A DNA stretch of 64,000 bases from Halicephalobus mephisto (GCA_009193035.1 SWDT01000005.1:372001-436000); one strand, 5' to 3'; shown: positions 12,040 through 22,900, counted from the first letter of the stretch. Notes: generated from the letters alone by a model not told the origin. Translations and numbers: made by a program.

Positions 12040-12600
12040 GTTGATATGTTGATTATCAACTTTTGGAGTGCCTGCTTTCTGCTCTAACTTATCCTATTTT
12101 AATGATTCTTTTTCTAGTTAAGAGTATTCTTCAAGGCGATTAAGTCTACATAATTGCATTTTAGGATAAATGATTAGGAAAACGGAAAACATAAGCGAAT
12201 GCGCTCGACTGTCGTACGATACATTGATTATCAATTTTTGGAGTGCTTGCTTTCTGCTCTAACTTATCCTATCTTAATGATTCTTTTTTGTATTTAGAAG
12301 TCTTCTTTACACTTATTAAGCCTACATAATTGCTTTTTAGAATAAATGATTATAAAAACGGAAAACATAAACGAATGCGCTCGACTGTTGTGTGATATGT
12401 TGATTATCAACTTTTGGAGTGCCTGCTTTCTGCTCTAACTTATCCTATTTTAATGATTCTTTTTCTAGTTAAGAGTATTCTTCAAGGCGATTAAGCCTAC
12501 ATAATTGCATTTTAGGATAAATGATTATAAAAACGGAAAACATAAACGAACGCGCTCGACTGTTGTGTGATATGTTGATTATCAATTTTCAAAATGCTCA
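12040..12600. repeat. ~180 bp tandem repeat, four copies
   Basis: Copies near 12042, 12224, 12398 and 12568 share TGTTGATTATCAACTTTTGG, GAGTGCCTGCTTTCTGCTC and GCGCTCGACTGT; the fourth is partial. The GTTGATTATCAAC core is a near-perfect palindrome. Confidence 0.8.
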
Positions 12601-12609
12601 TTTTCTACT

Positions 12610-13195
12610 TTAATTAATTCTAATAATTCATTTCCATAATTAGAAATGTTTCCACCTTAATTACACTTATTGAATTAATTTTGAGAAAAAATAAAAATAC
12701 AGTATTAAATTTATAAATTCAAAAAAATTAAACATATTTGAAATTTTCGTAATTTTTTAGATAATGATGATATATAAAATTTCATTGGATTTTGAATTTT
12801 ATACTTGTTTTTAAATTTAATTTCAAAATTTTCGAATGTTTTCCAAAAAAAAAATGAAAACAAAGCTGTTCCTTCTTTTTTGTCCTTTTTTTTCGATTTT
12901 TTTCGATTTTTTCGCGCAGAGTTGAAAAATGAGAAAAAACGAGGACTCCTAAAGGCCAAATCTAGAACGAACGTGAAGACTGATGCTCATTGTCCCAGGA
13001 AATCTGTCTTCAGTCAGATCACGAGAAAAAACTGACAAGATAAATTACAAAATTCCACAAAGACCTAATTCAAAAAATAAAAAAACTTCTGTCGTTACAT
13101 TTGTCCCATCGGCATATGGTCCTTAAGTATGCCAGAAAAGTCAAAAAGTTCAAATTGACATTTGATGGAAGGCCTGACTTTAGGGAACATCGTAC
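12610..13195. other. AT-rich spacer without a recognised gene
   Basis: AT-rich sequence, then a moderate-GC part (about 12860-13180). Open frames on both strands here are Lys/Phe-rich translations of A/T runs and are not supported as genes. Confidence 0.4.
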
Positions 13196-13700
13196 TATTA
13201 AAAAAATTAAAATAAATGATGTTACGAAATGGTCCTGACACGAATTTCTGGAATTTGGGATTTTAGAAGTTAGAATTCTGTTTAAAAAAAGTGAAAATAA
13301 ATTATGTTACGAAATGGTCCTGACACGAATTTTAGAAATTTTAGAAGTTTTTTAAGATTCTAGAAATTACAGAATTCTGTTTTAAAAAATTGAAAATAAA
13401 TTATGTTGCGAAATGATCCTGACACGAATTTCTGAAATTTGGGATTTTAAAAGTTACAGAATTCTGTTTAAAAAATGAAAATAAATAATGTTACGAAATG
13501 GTCCTGACACGAATTTTAGAAATTTTAGAAGTTTTTTAAGATTCTAGAAATTACAGAATTCTGTTTTAAAAAATTGAAAATAAATTATGTTGCGAAATGA
13601 TCCTGACACGAATTTCTGAAATTTGGGATTTTAAAAGTTACAGAATTCTGTTTAAAAAATTGAAAATAAATAATGTTACGAAATGGTCCTGACACGAAAT
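13195..13700. repeat. ~100 bp array carrying TGGTCCTGACACGAATTT
   Basis: Six units alternate between two versions; each holds ATGTTACGAAATGGTCCTGA then CACGAATTT and an ACAGAATTCTGTTT segment that is itself palindromic. Confidence 0.8.
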
Positions 13701-13739
13701 TTTAGAACTTTCTAGAAACGTCCAGAATCCGAGGTTTTG

Positions 13740-14570
13740 GATGATTTTAAATGTTTTAATTCAATTATGGAAAATTAAATTCGTAAAAAGTTTTGGAAAA
13801 TTGTGGAAGATTGTAGGATTCTACTAGGTTCTAGAAATTTCGATGTAATTCTGGAAATTTCTGAATCTTGTAGGATCCCAGAAGATCCTAAAAATTTTCA
13901 TGAAATTCTAGGCTTCATAGAATTCTAGAAAATTCCAGAAGTTTCTACAGAATTCTAAAAAGCTCCCGAATTTTGTAAAATCCTAAAAATTTTCATTAGA
14001 TTTAAAGTTTTAAAATTTTCTATTAACTTTTATAAAATTTTATAAATTTCTACAGAATACTAAAGTTCCAGAATCTCTCATAAAATTTTGTAAAATCCTA
14101 AAAATTTCCATTAGATTTAAAATTTTCTATTAACTTTTATAAAATTTTATAAATTTCTACAGAATTCTAAAAAGCTCCAGAATTTCATAAAATCCTAAAA
14201 ATTTCCATTAGATTTAAAATTTAAAAATTTTCTATTAACTTTTATAAAATTTTATAAATTTCTACAGAATTCTAAAGTTCCAGAATCTCTCATAAAATTT
14301 TGTAAAATCCTAAAAATTTCCATTAGATTTTAAGTTTTATAATTTTCTATTAACTTTTATAAAATTTTATAAATTTCTACAGAATTCTAAAGTTCCAAAA
14401 TTTCTTGTAAAATTTTGTAAAATCCTAAAAATTTTCATTAGATTTTAAATTTTCTATTAACTTTTATAAAATTTTATAAATTTCTACAGAATTCTAAAGT
14501 TCTAAAATTTCTTGTAAAATTTTGTAAAATCCTAAAAATTTCCATTAGATTTTAAAGGTTTCGAAATCTT
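13740..14570. repeat. ~120 bp tandem array
   Basis: Five to six units made of TAAAATCCTAAAAATTTCCA, TTAGATTTTAAATTTTC, TATTAACTTTTATAAAATTT and CTACAGAATTCTAAAGTTCC. No coding potential. Confidence 0.8.
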
Positions 14571-14920
14571 CCGCAAAATCAAAAATCTTAAAAAAATTTC
14601 CACGGAGGTCTGGTAGTTAAAAAAACGACGGGTTTTTTAAGACTCTTTTTTGCCTCTGGTTGTCTTTGCGCATTTCTCGCTTCCGCTTATCTGATGTCCT
14701 TGCTGATTCTGACAAGCGCGAAACGATCGGAGACTCCATTATTTTTATTTAAAAATGATTATTTTTGACAAATGCTGTAAATGTTCGAAAACAAATAAGC
14801 TCAATTATTTGGGGATCCACAACCAAAAAGTAAAAAACGATCATTTTTTCGGATTACTGTATACAAAAAAATCAAAAAATCATTATTAACTATTTTTTCG
14901 GTTTTATCAAAATAATACGT
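14570..14920. other. Non-repetitive spacer
   Basis: AT-rich DNA with a short balanced segment at 14600-14740. I see no gene or defined element. Confidence 0.4.
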
Positions 14921-15240
14921 CATAAATAAATTTAAAAAATTACTTAAATTATAAAAGTTCCTTATGTAGTAATTTTCGTGTTGAGAAAAAATTTGGTTTT
15001 TTTATTTGATTATAAATTTAAAAAATTACTTAAATTATAAAATTCCTTATGTAGTAATTTTCGTGTCGAGAAAAAATTTAATTTTTAAATTACTTAAATT
15101 ATAAAATTTCCTTATGTAGTAATTTTCGTGTTGAGAAAAAAAATAAATTTTTTTTTAAATTTTAATTTTCATTGTAAATGAATTTTAAAAAACTTTAATT
15201 ATAGAATTCTCGTCAGGACAATTTTCGCGTTGAGAGAAGA
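14920..15240. repeat. ~100 bp array with TTTTCGTGTYGAGAAAAA
   Basis: Three to four units containing CCTTATGTAGTAATTTTCGT and GTCGAGAAAAAATTT. This holds the dispersed CGTGTCGAGA motif in the opposite orientation to the 13.2 kb array. Confidence 0.75.
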
Positions 15241-15279
15241 TGAACGTTAAAAATGACTTCATATTTGATATTTAAGGAA

Positions 15280-15960
15280 TATTCTAAATTTTCATAACAC
15301 GCAAACGGACGGAATATTACAGTATTCTTATCAAAACAACTCTCGGGCCAGAATTAGGGAAACATTTAAACGGACTTTTTCTTCATCGATATTTGAAAAA
15401 TTTTTAAACATTATAAATCAGAAAAAATTGAAATTTTTAAATTAGGAAAATTTTGAAACATCATAAATCAAAAAAATTTGAAATTTTTAAATTCCGGTCA
15501 AGACAGTTTTCGCGTTGAGACAAAGGATATGTTCAAATAGACCTCTCCATCATATCCGAAAAATTAAAAGTTTTGAAATATCATAAATCAAAAAAATTTG
15601 AAATTTCAATTTTCAATCGAGGTATTTTTCGCGTTGAGACAAAGAAAATGTTCAAACGGACTTCATCATTTCTGATATCCGAAAAATTTTAAATTTTGAA
15701 ACATCATAAATTTAAAAAATTTAAAAATTTTTAAATTTTTAAATTCTGGTCAAGACAGTTTTCGCGTTGGGACAAAGAAAATGTTCAAATGGATTTTATT
15801 ATTTCTGATATCCGAAAAATTTAAAATTTTGAAATATCATAAATCAAAAAAATTTTTAAATTTTTAAATTCTGGTCAAGACAGTTTTCGCGTTGGGAGAA
15901 AGAAAATGTTCAAACGGACTTTCGATTCAATACCCGAGGAGGATTTCAAGTTCTCAAAAA
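15280..15960. repeat. ~115 bp array with GTTTTCGCGTTGAGACAAAG
   Basis: Five to six units: CTGGTCAAGACAGTTTTCGC, GTTGAGACAAAGAAAATG, TTCAAACGGACTTCATC, GATATCCGAAAAATTT. Non-coding. Confidence 0.8.
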
Positions 15961-15969
15961 GCGTCAAAT

Positions 15970-16143
15970 TCCATCAGAAAATTGACAAATGACTTTTTTG
16001 TGGCGATTCTTGTTCTTTGGCGGTAGAATTTTTCGAAAAAAAGAAACCAGATCGTCTTGTATTTTTGCCAAGAGTCGAATGACCTCGGAAGGGGCGCCAA
16101 AGATGAGCGCAATGTTTGCTAACCGTACTAATTTGAATTTGCC
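15970..16143 (-). other. Unassigned exon-like segment
   Basis: On the minus strand a strong acceptor (TTTTTTTTTCAG) at about 16144 is followed by an open frame reading AKFKLVRLANIALIFGAPSE, then VIRLLAKIQDDLVSFFRKIL and a basic tail, stop near 15970. It looks like a terminal exon, but no donor-bearing upstream exon could be placed with confidence; the balanced-GC block 16200-16440 is open on both strands. No family recognised. Confidence 0.3.
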
Positions 16144-16199
16144 TGAAAAAAAAACTTATCTTAAAATAAAAATTGGGATCCAGCTGAGTAAGGGAAAGT

Positions 16200-16440
16200 C
16201 AAGTTGGATCAAAAAAAGTAAAGTAAAAAAAACAATGGTTGTTGATTGGGTTCCGGGAAAACGGATCTGCGGGATCCCATGCCGAGGAGCGAAAATTGGA
16301 CTTTGGGCAAGATTCTTCTGCTAAGGTCAATGGAAGCAGAAAAATTAGATATAATCGAGAACCAACTGCTGGGGACAGGTATGCCCTCAGGCAAAGTTCG
16401 GAACTTCTTCAAGACAAGTGTTTCAAGCGTCACATTATAA
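16200..16440. other. Unassigned higher-GC block, open on both strands
   Basis: A plus-strand frame (16246-16440, ending KVRNFFKTSVSSVTL) and a minus-strand frame (16445-16209, TLPEGIPVPSSWFSIISNF) both cover it. It lies ~2.7 kb upstream of troponin C and might be a small gene, ncRNA or enhancer. Confidence 0.3.
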
Positions 16441-16800
16441 TACAAAAAATAAAAAAAAATTCGATTAAATGGTCCCGAAGTGAATTTTCTAAAATTTTAG
16501 AAATTATTTACAATAAAAATTTCGATTTTTAATTTTAAAATTATAATTAAAAAAGTAAAAATCACTCGAAATGGTCCCGAAGTGAATTTTCAAAATTTTA
16601 GAAATTATTTACAATAAAAATTTCGATTTTTAATTTTAAAATTATAATAAAAAAATAAAAATTCGACTAAATGGTCCCGAAGCGAATTTTCAAAATGTTA
16701 GAAATTATTTACAATAAAAATGTCGATTTTTAATTTTAAATTAATAATTAAAAAAATAAAAATTTCCCGAAATGGTTCCGAAGCGAATTTTCAAAATTTC
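16440..16800. repeat. ~110 bp array with ATGGTCCCGAAGYGAATTTT
   Basis: Four units: TGGTCCCGAAGTGAATTTT, CTAAAATTTTAGAAATTATT, TACAATAAAAATTTCGATTT. Another variant of the dispersed GGTCYCGACACGAA motif. Confidence 0.8.
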
Positions 16801-16979
16801 TTAGAAACTTTCAGAATTTCGGAATTTTGATGTTAATTGAAAAGTTTTAATTGGATTCTGAAAACTTTTTTGAAATTTTAGAAAATTTCAATGATTTTAT
16901 ATAAATTCTTGAAAATTTCCATAACATTCAAAGTGTCTTCAAGGATTCAGAATATCATACTGGACTCCACAAATATTTT

Positions 16980-17350
16980 CGAAATTAAATTTTAAAAACA
17001 TCAAATCAAAGATTTTCCAATTTTTAGATTCATATTAAATTTATTTTTTTAAGGTTAAACTAAACTTAAAAACATCAAATCAAAGATTTTTCAATTTTTA
17101 GATTTATATTAAACTTAAAAAATTCAAATTCAAAATATCTAATTTTTAGATTTATATTAAACTTAAAAAATTCAAATTAAACTTCTTTCAATTTTTAGAT
17201 TCATATTAAACTTAAAAAATTCAAATCAAAGATTTTTCAATTTTTAGATTCATATTAAATTTTAAAAACATCAAATTAAAAATATTCAATTTTTAGATTC
17301 ATATTAAACTTAAAAAATTCAAATTAAACTTCTTTCAATTTTTAGATTCA
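16980..17350. repeat. ~60 bp AT-rich array
   Basis: Seven or so units of TTTCAATTTTTAGATTCATA, TTAAACTTAAAAAATTCAAA. Between 17350 and 17590 is unique sequence with no gene seen. Confidence 0.75.
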
Positions 17351-17589
17351 TGTATCTCTCGATAAGATGCCCTGTTATTTCCATGACCCTTATCTTTAAT
17401 GTACCCTGTCTCGTTGGACATCTGCCTGGTACGAATTGCAACATTTCATTTGCTTCCTCTGCATTTTTTACTTCTGATAAAAACCAGGTGACAAGTATTT
17501 TTTGAGTTTGACAAACTGGTCTCCTTTTTTGTTTTTTTTATTCTAGACAAACGACAAGTTTTTTCGTCTGTGATTTTATCGAATATACT

Positions 17590-18180
17590 ATGGTAAAAGC
17601 GGGAATCTATTCAACGAATTTTTGAAAAATTTTCTCGACACGAATGGTTGAAATTTTCCAGTCGAGACTTGGAAATTTAGATTTCATTTTTAGGTAATTC
17701 TGAAAAGTCTCAAAATCATTATATTATAAAAATAAAACATGTTTATTGTAAAATTCTAAAAACTGGTCTCGACACGAATGTTTAAAATTTTCCAGTCGAG
17801 AATTGGAAATTTAGATTTCACTTTTTAGGTAATTCTGAAAAGTCTCAAAATCATTATATTGTAAAAAAAACATGTTTATTGTAAAATTCTAAAAACTGGT
17901 CTCGACACGAATGTTTGAAATTTTCCAGTCGAGACTTGGAAATTTAGATTTCACTTTTTAGGTAATTCTGAAGTCTCAAAATCATTATATTATAAAAATA
18001 AAACATATTTATTGTGAAATTCTAAAAAATTGTCTGAACACGAATGTTTGAAATTTTCCAGTCGAGACTTGAAAATGTTGAATTTAGTGTTTACATAGTT
18101 CTAAAAGATTTGAAATTCATAATATTACAAAAATAACAAATTTTATAAAGTTATATAAAGCGGTCCCGAAGCGAATTTTT
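17590..18180. repeat. ~125 bp array with TTTTCCAGTCGAGACTTGG
   Basis: Four to five units holding CTGGTCTCGACACGAATGTT, TGAAATTTTCCAGTCGAGAC, TTTAGGTAATTCTGAAAAGT. Both orientations of the dispersed motif core (CTCGACACG and GTCGAGAC) occur in each unit. Confidence 0.8.
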
Positions 18181-18229
18181 AGAATTATGTAGAAAGTGCT
18201 GTATTTTTAGGATTTTACAGAGTTTTTCA

Positions 18230-18770
18230 GAATCCATTGAAGAATTCAGAGTTTTTATAGAAGTTTTTGGAATATTTTGGATTCCAAAAAGAAGTCCTTA
18301 AATGTCATAGAAGCTTCCAGAATCCACTAGACTGGAATTTTCGAAGTTTTTCAGAATTCAGTGAAGATTTTTCAGAGTTTCTAGAATTCTTCCAGAATCC
18401 AGTGGAACTTTTTTGAAGATTTCCAGAATCCATTGATGACTTCTGAAAGTTTTTAGAGGTCTTCCAGAATGTACTGAAGATTTTCGAAATTTTAAAGAAG
18501 TTTTTAGAAATTTCTGAAGCTTCCCAGAATTTAGTAGAACTTTTTTAGAGTTTTCCAGAATCCATTGAAAACTTCTAGAAGTTTCTGAAACTTCCCAGAA
18601 TTCAATAGAACTTTTTTTAGAGTTTTCCAGAATCCATTGAAGACTTTTAGAAATTTCTGAAGCTTTCCAGAATTTAGTAGGACTTTTTTTAGAACTTTCC
18701 AGAATCCATTGAAGACTTCTAGAAGTTTCTGAAACCTCCCAGAATCCACTGAAGATTTCTGAATTACTGT
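18230..18770. repeat. ~63 bp minisatellite, open on the minus strand
   Basis: Seven to eight units of CAGAATCCATTGAAGACTT, CTAGAAGTTTCTGAAACTTC, CCAGAATTCAGTAGAAC. Because the unit is near a multiple of three, minus frames stay open and read as SLQWILENSKKSS-type repeats; there is no acceptable start context or splice structure, so I treat it as repeat. Confidence 0.75.
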
Positions 18771-18879
18771 CAACTTGAAATTCTAAAATTTCCAACTTTC
18801 TAAAAATCCTAATTTTGTGACAATGTCCATTTTGTAACTTTTATAATAGTATTTTTTTGATTTTTCGAAAGAAAAAATA

Positions 18880-19134
18880 GAGTAAAAATGCTTTTATCGG
18901 ATCCAGGACTCGAGTCCCGTGGGCGTCCGGAGTCAAGTGCGCGAGTCTTACAGCACTATCCCCGACTTCCAGCTTCTTTCAGCTTCTTCCGTGAAAATAT
19001 GCTCGATCCCCAGTTATCTGTCAACAACTCAACTAAAGAAAGCGACACACATCCTCGAATCCGGCCCTGCGCAAATCCGTCCAGTGTTTGTTCGATTTCT
19101 GCCAGGTTGCAGACGACTTTCATTTTTCGTAAAA
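18880..19134 (+). promoter_or_regulatory. Troponin C 5' region
   Basis: Balanced-GC block immediately upstream of the troponin C start codon, with an acceptor-like CTTCTTTCAG near 18980 that could receive a spliced leader. Open frames here are in conflicting phases and are not kept. It probably contains the muscle promoter and 5' UTR. Confidence 0.45.
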
Positions 19135-20163
19135 ATGGTAAGTTTAAATTTCTATTTTTACATTTTTTATATAATATTTCGAAATCTAAAATTTCATAAA
19201 AATCTTTGAAATTTAAAAACTTCAAAAATCATATTCGAAAATTCAAATTTCAACTTATTTAAAAAGTCCCAAAAATTCGTGTCGGGACCATTTCGTAAAA
19301 CATGAAAATTTTGAGTTTTTATAAAAATGTAATTTCGAAAATCAAAAAATTTAAATTTAAAAAATTAAAATTTCTATTTAAAAAAATTCAAAATTTTTAT
19401 TTAAAAAAAATTCCAAATTTCTATTTAAAAAATTCAAAATTTTTATTTAAGAATTAAAATATAAAAAAATTCCAAATTTTTGTTTAAAAAAATTCGAAAT
19501 TTCTATTTAAAAAATTAAAATATAAAAAATTCAAAATTTTTATTTCAAAAATTTAAATTTAAATTTAAAAAATTCCAAATTTCTATTTAAAAATTAAAAT
19601 ATAAAAAAATTCAAAATTTCTATTTAAAAATTAAAATTTTTAGGCAGACAACGTCGCTGACGCTCTTAGTCAGCTCACCGCTGACCAAATTGAACGTAAG
19701 TTACCCCAAATTACTGTAATAAAAAATATTTTAAGAATTCCGAAAATACTTCAACATGTTCGACAAAGAACAAAAAGGATACATTCGTGCAACCCAAGTT
19801 GGTCAAATTCTCCGAACCATGGGTCAAGCTTTCGAAGAACGTGATTTAAAACAACTTATTAAAGAATTTGATTCTGATGGATCTGGAGAAATTGAATTTG
19901 AAGAATTTGCAGCAATGGTTGCCAATTTTGTTGTTTCTAATGAACAAGATGAAGGTCTTGAAGAAGAACTTCGTGAAGCCTTCCGTCTTTATGACAAGGA
20001 AGGAAACGGTTACATCAACGTATCCGATCTCCGTGAAATCTTGAGAGCTCTGGACGACAAGATCACCGAGGATGAACTCGATGAAATGATCGCCGAAATC
20101 GATACCGACGGTTCCGGAACCGTCGACTTTGACGAATTCATGGAGATGATGTCCGGAGAATAA
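19135..20163 (+). CDS. tnc-2: Troponin C
   Basis: Calcium sensor of the thin-filament troponin complex in muscle. Exons: 19135-19137 (only the ATG, directly followed by GTAAGT), 19644-19695 and 19736-20163; phases agree and give 160 aa, the usual length. The start reads MADNVADALSQLTADQIEQ, then FRKYFNMFDKE. Four EF hands are visible: loop 1 (DKEQKGYIRATQ) lacks the acidic residue at position 12 and is probably inactive; loops 2 (DSDGSGEIEFEE), 3 (DKEGNGYINVSD) and 4 (DTDGSGTVDFDE) look competent. The sequence matches the worm TNC-2 type (GQILRTMGQAFEERDLKQ) rather than the body-wall PAT-10 type. An AATAAA signal lies at 20229. It is convergent with the eS12 gene, leaving 129 bp between stop codons. 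Confidence 0.95.
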
Positions 20164-20228
20164 ACACTTGTACTCTACCCCTTCTGTAACTTTCCTATTT
20201 GGCAATTTTTGTCTCCTCCCTGATGAAA

Positions 20229-20234
20229 AATAAA
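20229..20234 (+). terminator. Polyadenylation signal of troponin C
   Basis: AATAAA 66 bp after the tnc-2 stop codon. Confidence 0.65.
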
Positions 20235-20292
20235 GTTAAATAAGAATTCAACAATTTATCACTTAAACATAAACAACCAAAAGGTTCAAGTT

Positions 20293-20776
20293 TTACTTGT
20301 GAGCAGCAAACTGATCCTCCAAAATCTTGCGGGCTTCTTCGTCACGGCCCCAAGCCTTGACGACAGCGCAGGTGCATCCAACGACACGACGAGCTTGTCC
20401 TTCTTTGTCGTACTTGCATTGACCGACCCATTCTCCGAGTTCGAGCTTGCTCTCAACCTCGAAAAGTGGGATGCCGTGGTTCTTGCAGAGAGCACGAACG
20501 AGCTTCTCATAAGCAGGCTCATCACAGGAGGTGGCGAAGACACAGAAGTGAGCAGTACGTCTGAAAACCATCGGTATAATCAGTTGTCATGACTAATCTT
20601 ACTTGTCGAGATCCTTGACGCACTGATGGAGTCCACGGGAGACGCCATCGACGACGGCGGCAGAGCGAAGAGCGCGCTTCAAAGCAAGTTGCACGTCAAT
20701 AGAAGGAGCATCTCTGAAAACAAACAAACTATCACATAATCATGCGGTAAAATCAAGCATACCCAACTGAAGCCAT
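20293..20776 (-). CDS. rps-12: 40S ribosomal protein eS12
   Basis: Component of the small ribosomal subunit beak. Exons on the minus strand: 20776-20763, 20713-20603 and 20560-20293, with phases that agree, giving 130 aa. It begins [20 protein letters not shown]; the last exon carries the L7Ae-type core ([43 protein letters not shown]). A TTTCTTTCAG acceptor about 40 nt before the ATG suggests trans-splicing or a 5' UTR intron. It is the last of three closely spaced minus-strand genes. Confidence 0.95.
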
Positions 20777-21145
20777 GGTTGACAGCAGATTCCTCAATGC
20801 TCAAAAAGCAGCAAAACTGAAAGAAACCCAATTAGTAGACAGGTATACAATATTACTTGTAGGATCATATAAAATAATGGGGAAATTGTGGAGAAATAAA
20901 TCACAAAACACGCAAAAACACGGGAATTAAGGATATCTTCAGTGAACTGCACAGAATGGGAAACGAGAGCGAGAGGCACAAGCGAAAAACATTCGTGTCA
21001 GGACCAGCAAGCAGGGTTGTTGTTTCTCGCTCATTCTTCTCCAAATTTCCTCGAAAATTTTGGTTTATTTGGCTAAATAATTTATTTAATTTTCTAAAAC
21101 TAGAAAATACACGGAATATCCAACATGATTTGTAATACCTGCAGA

Positions 21146-21778
21146 TTAAACTTTGTTGGGGTTGAAAATTTCAATCCAGTAGCCGTCGGGGTCTTGGATG
21201 AAAGCCAGGCCCTTCATTCTGCCGTCGTCTGGTTTCTTGATGAACTGAACTCCGAGTTTCTCAAAACGTTCACAAGCCTTGTAGACGTCAGGAACGGCAA
21301 TTCCGATGTGACCGTAACCTCGAGGATCCTTGTTTCCGTTGTGATAGGAAAAAGCTTCATCGTTCTCGGTTCCCCAGTTGCTGGAAATCGGTTATCGTCT
21401 TAATTTTGGCATTATTAAACTTACTGAGTCAATTCAATGGTAGCAAGAGTGGACAGGGCATAATGACGAGCTTCGGATTCATCTTTTGGAATTTCTGCTT
21501 CCGGTTTGTATCCCAAGAAAAACAACGAGAACTGGCCGTTGGGGAAGTCCATGTGTTTCAGAAGCCTCATCCCGAGGACGTTGGTGTAGAAAGGAAGGGA
21601 CTTACGTGGGTCCTTGATCCGAAGCATTGTCTGTTGGAAGTAAAAGTCCTTCGTTTCCTCAGGGCAAGAGGAGCAAAGCTTAGCGACCTGCAAATCTCAA
21701 ACCTTCAATTTATCCATCAAAATCCATCCGAACCTCATCAGCCGGAATCGGGGCGAGTTGGTTGTCTCCAGAAGCCAT
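21146..21778 (-). CDS. Lactoylglutathione lyase (glyoxalase I)
   Basis: Converts the hemithioacetal of methylglyoxal and glutathione to S-lactoylglutathione; a metalloenzyme of methylglyoxal detoxification. Exons: 21778-21734, 21687-21425 and 21380-21146; phases agree (a His codon is split across intron 2), giving 180 aa, the usual GLO1 length. Recognisable blocks are [66 protein letters not shown] and [18 protein letters not shown]. The metal ligands of this family are visible: Gln in FQQTMLR, Glu in ATIELT, His in GHIGIAV and Glu in YWIEIF. A GTTTTAG acceptor 10 nt before the ATG fits trans-splicing. Confidence 0.95.
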
Positions 21779-21983
21779 GGTTATCTCACTAAAACAAAAA
21801 AATATTCAAAAAATATCCCACAATCAAGCAATAAATCACATAATTTAAAACTTATATAAAGCGGAAGTTACAAAAGTAGTTCATATATGAAACAGGTCCA
21901 CAACCTGTGGATTTCGTAATCAAAACAATCAGTATTGATTTATATAACGTAACTATGACCAATCTACCTACAAAAACCGAAAT

Positions 21984-22402
21984 TCATTGAGCAGGACTCT
22001 TCAGCCGACTCGGATCCAAGGCCGCTTCTGCGTCTGGAGTGAAAAGGTACGAAATTCCTTTACTTACGGCAATATTGTAAATTTCTAGAAAGTAACATTG
22101 TTAAAAATATTCAAAAATAAAAACTTACTTCCATAAGTCGAATCTGGATTAATGTCGGCCTGCATATAAACGTAAAATAATCCAGAAGAAAAAAGAAAGA
22201 ATCCACCAATGAATTTCTGAAAATTTATTAATAAAAGAGAAATTTAATTATTTTCGTCAAAAAAGAAAAGCTGAAAACTCACCAAACCGAGATCGATCTT
22301 CTTTCCGCCCTTGGGCAGCTTCAATGTGGATTTTTCTGCCCAAAACGAAAACCCATTTGGCAGCTTTATTATTGGATGTAATCTTCTAAGTGTCGAAAAC
22401 AT
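21984..22402 (-). CDS. Small predicted mitochondrial single-pass membrane protein
   Basis: Three exons (22402-22283, 22216-22129, 22033-21984) join in phase to 85 aa. The N-terminus MFSTLRRLHPIIK is basic and Ser/Thr-rich like a mitochondrial presequence; a single hydrophobic segment follows (KFIGGFFLFSSGLFYVYMQA, about residues 41-60), then a short tail ending DPSRLKSPAQ. The size and shape resemble accessory subunits of respiratory complexes, but I do not recognise the family. A 17-nt segment at about 22083-22099 with acceptor and donor-like ends could be an extra micro-exon. It is first in a line of three minus-strand genes (205 bp before glyoxalase I). Confidence 0.65.
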
Positions 22403-22900
22403 TAGAAAATAAATATAAATTAAAATTAAAATCCTAAAAATTAAAATTTAATAAAAATTCGAAATCAAACAACATCTTCAAAAATCAACGCTCTCGAAGC
22501 GAAAATATCCGTGATTATTTCTTAATAATTTTATTATATAACTTAGTTTCCTAATATTGAGAAACATTAGAAAATAAATATAAATTAAATTTGAAATCCT
22601 AAAAATTAAAATTTAATAAAAATTCGAAATCAAACATCTTCAAAAATCAACGCTCTCGAAGCGAAAATATCCGTGATTATTTCTTAATAATTTTATTATA
22701 TAACTTAGTTTCCTAATATTCAGAAACATTAGAAAATAAATATAAATTAAAATTGAAATCCTAAAAGTTAAAATTTAATAAAAATTCGAAATCAAACATC
22801 TTCAAAAATCAACGCTCTCGAAGCGAAAATATCCGTGATTATCCAGTTGGCAGTTTTTATTTGATATAATCTTTTAATTTTCAGAAACATTGTAAAATAA
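22400..22900. repeat. ~163 bp tandem repeat upstream of the small membrane-protein gene
   Basis: Copies start near 22400, 22562, 22725 and (degenerate) 22884 with AACATTAGAAAATAAATATA; each contains AATCAACGCTCTCGAAGCGA and ATATCCGTGATTAT. The first copy abuts the start codon at 22402. Confidence 0.8.

Noticed and set aside
18898..18925. tRNA-like T-arm (GGACTCGAGTCCCG)
   Set aside because: No A box, acceptor stem or anticodon arm can be built around it.
18956..19225. Frames on both strands just before troponin C
   Set aside because: This is the 5' region of tnc-2; the frames conflict and lack splice or domain support.
22083..22099. 17-nt micro-exon in the small membrane-protein gene
   Set aside because: Including it shifts the tail into a less protein-like frame and removes the natural stop; kept only as an alternative.
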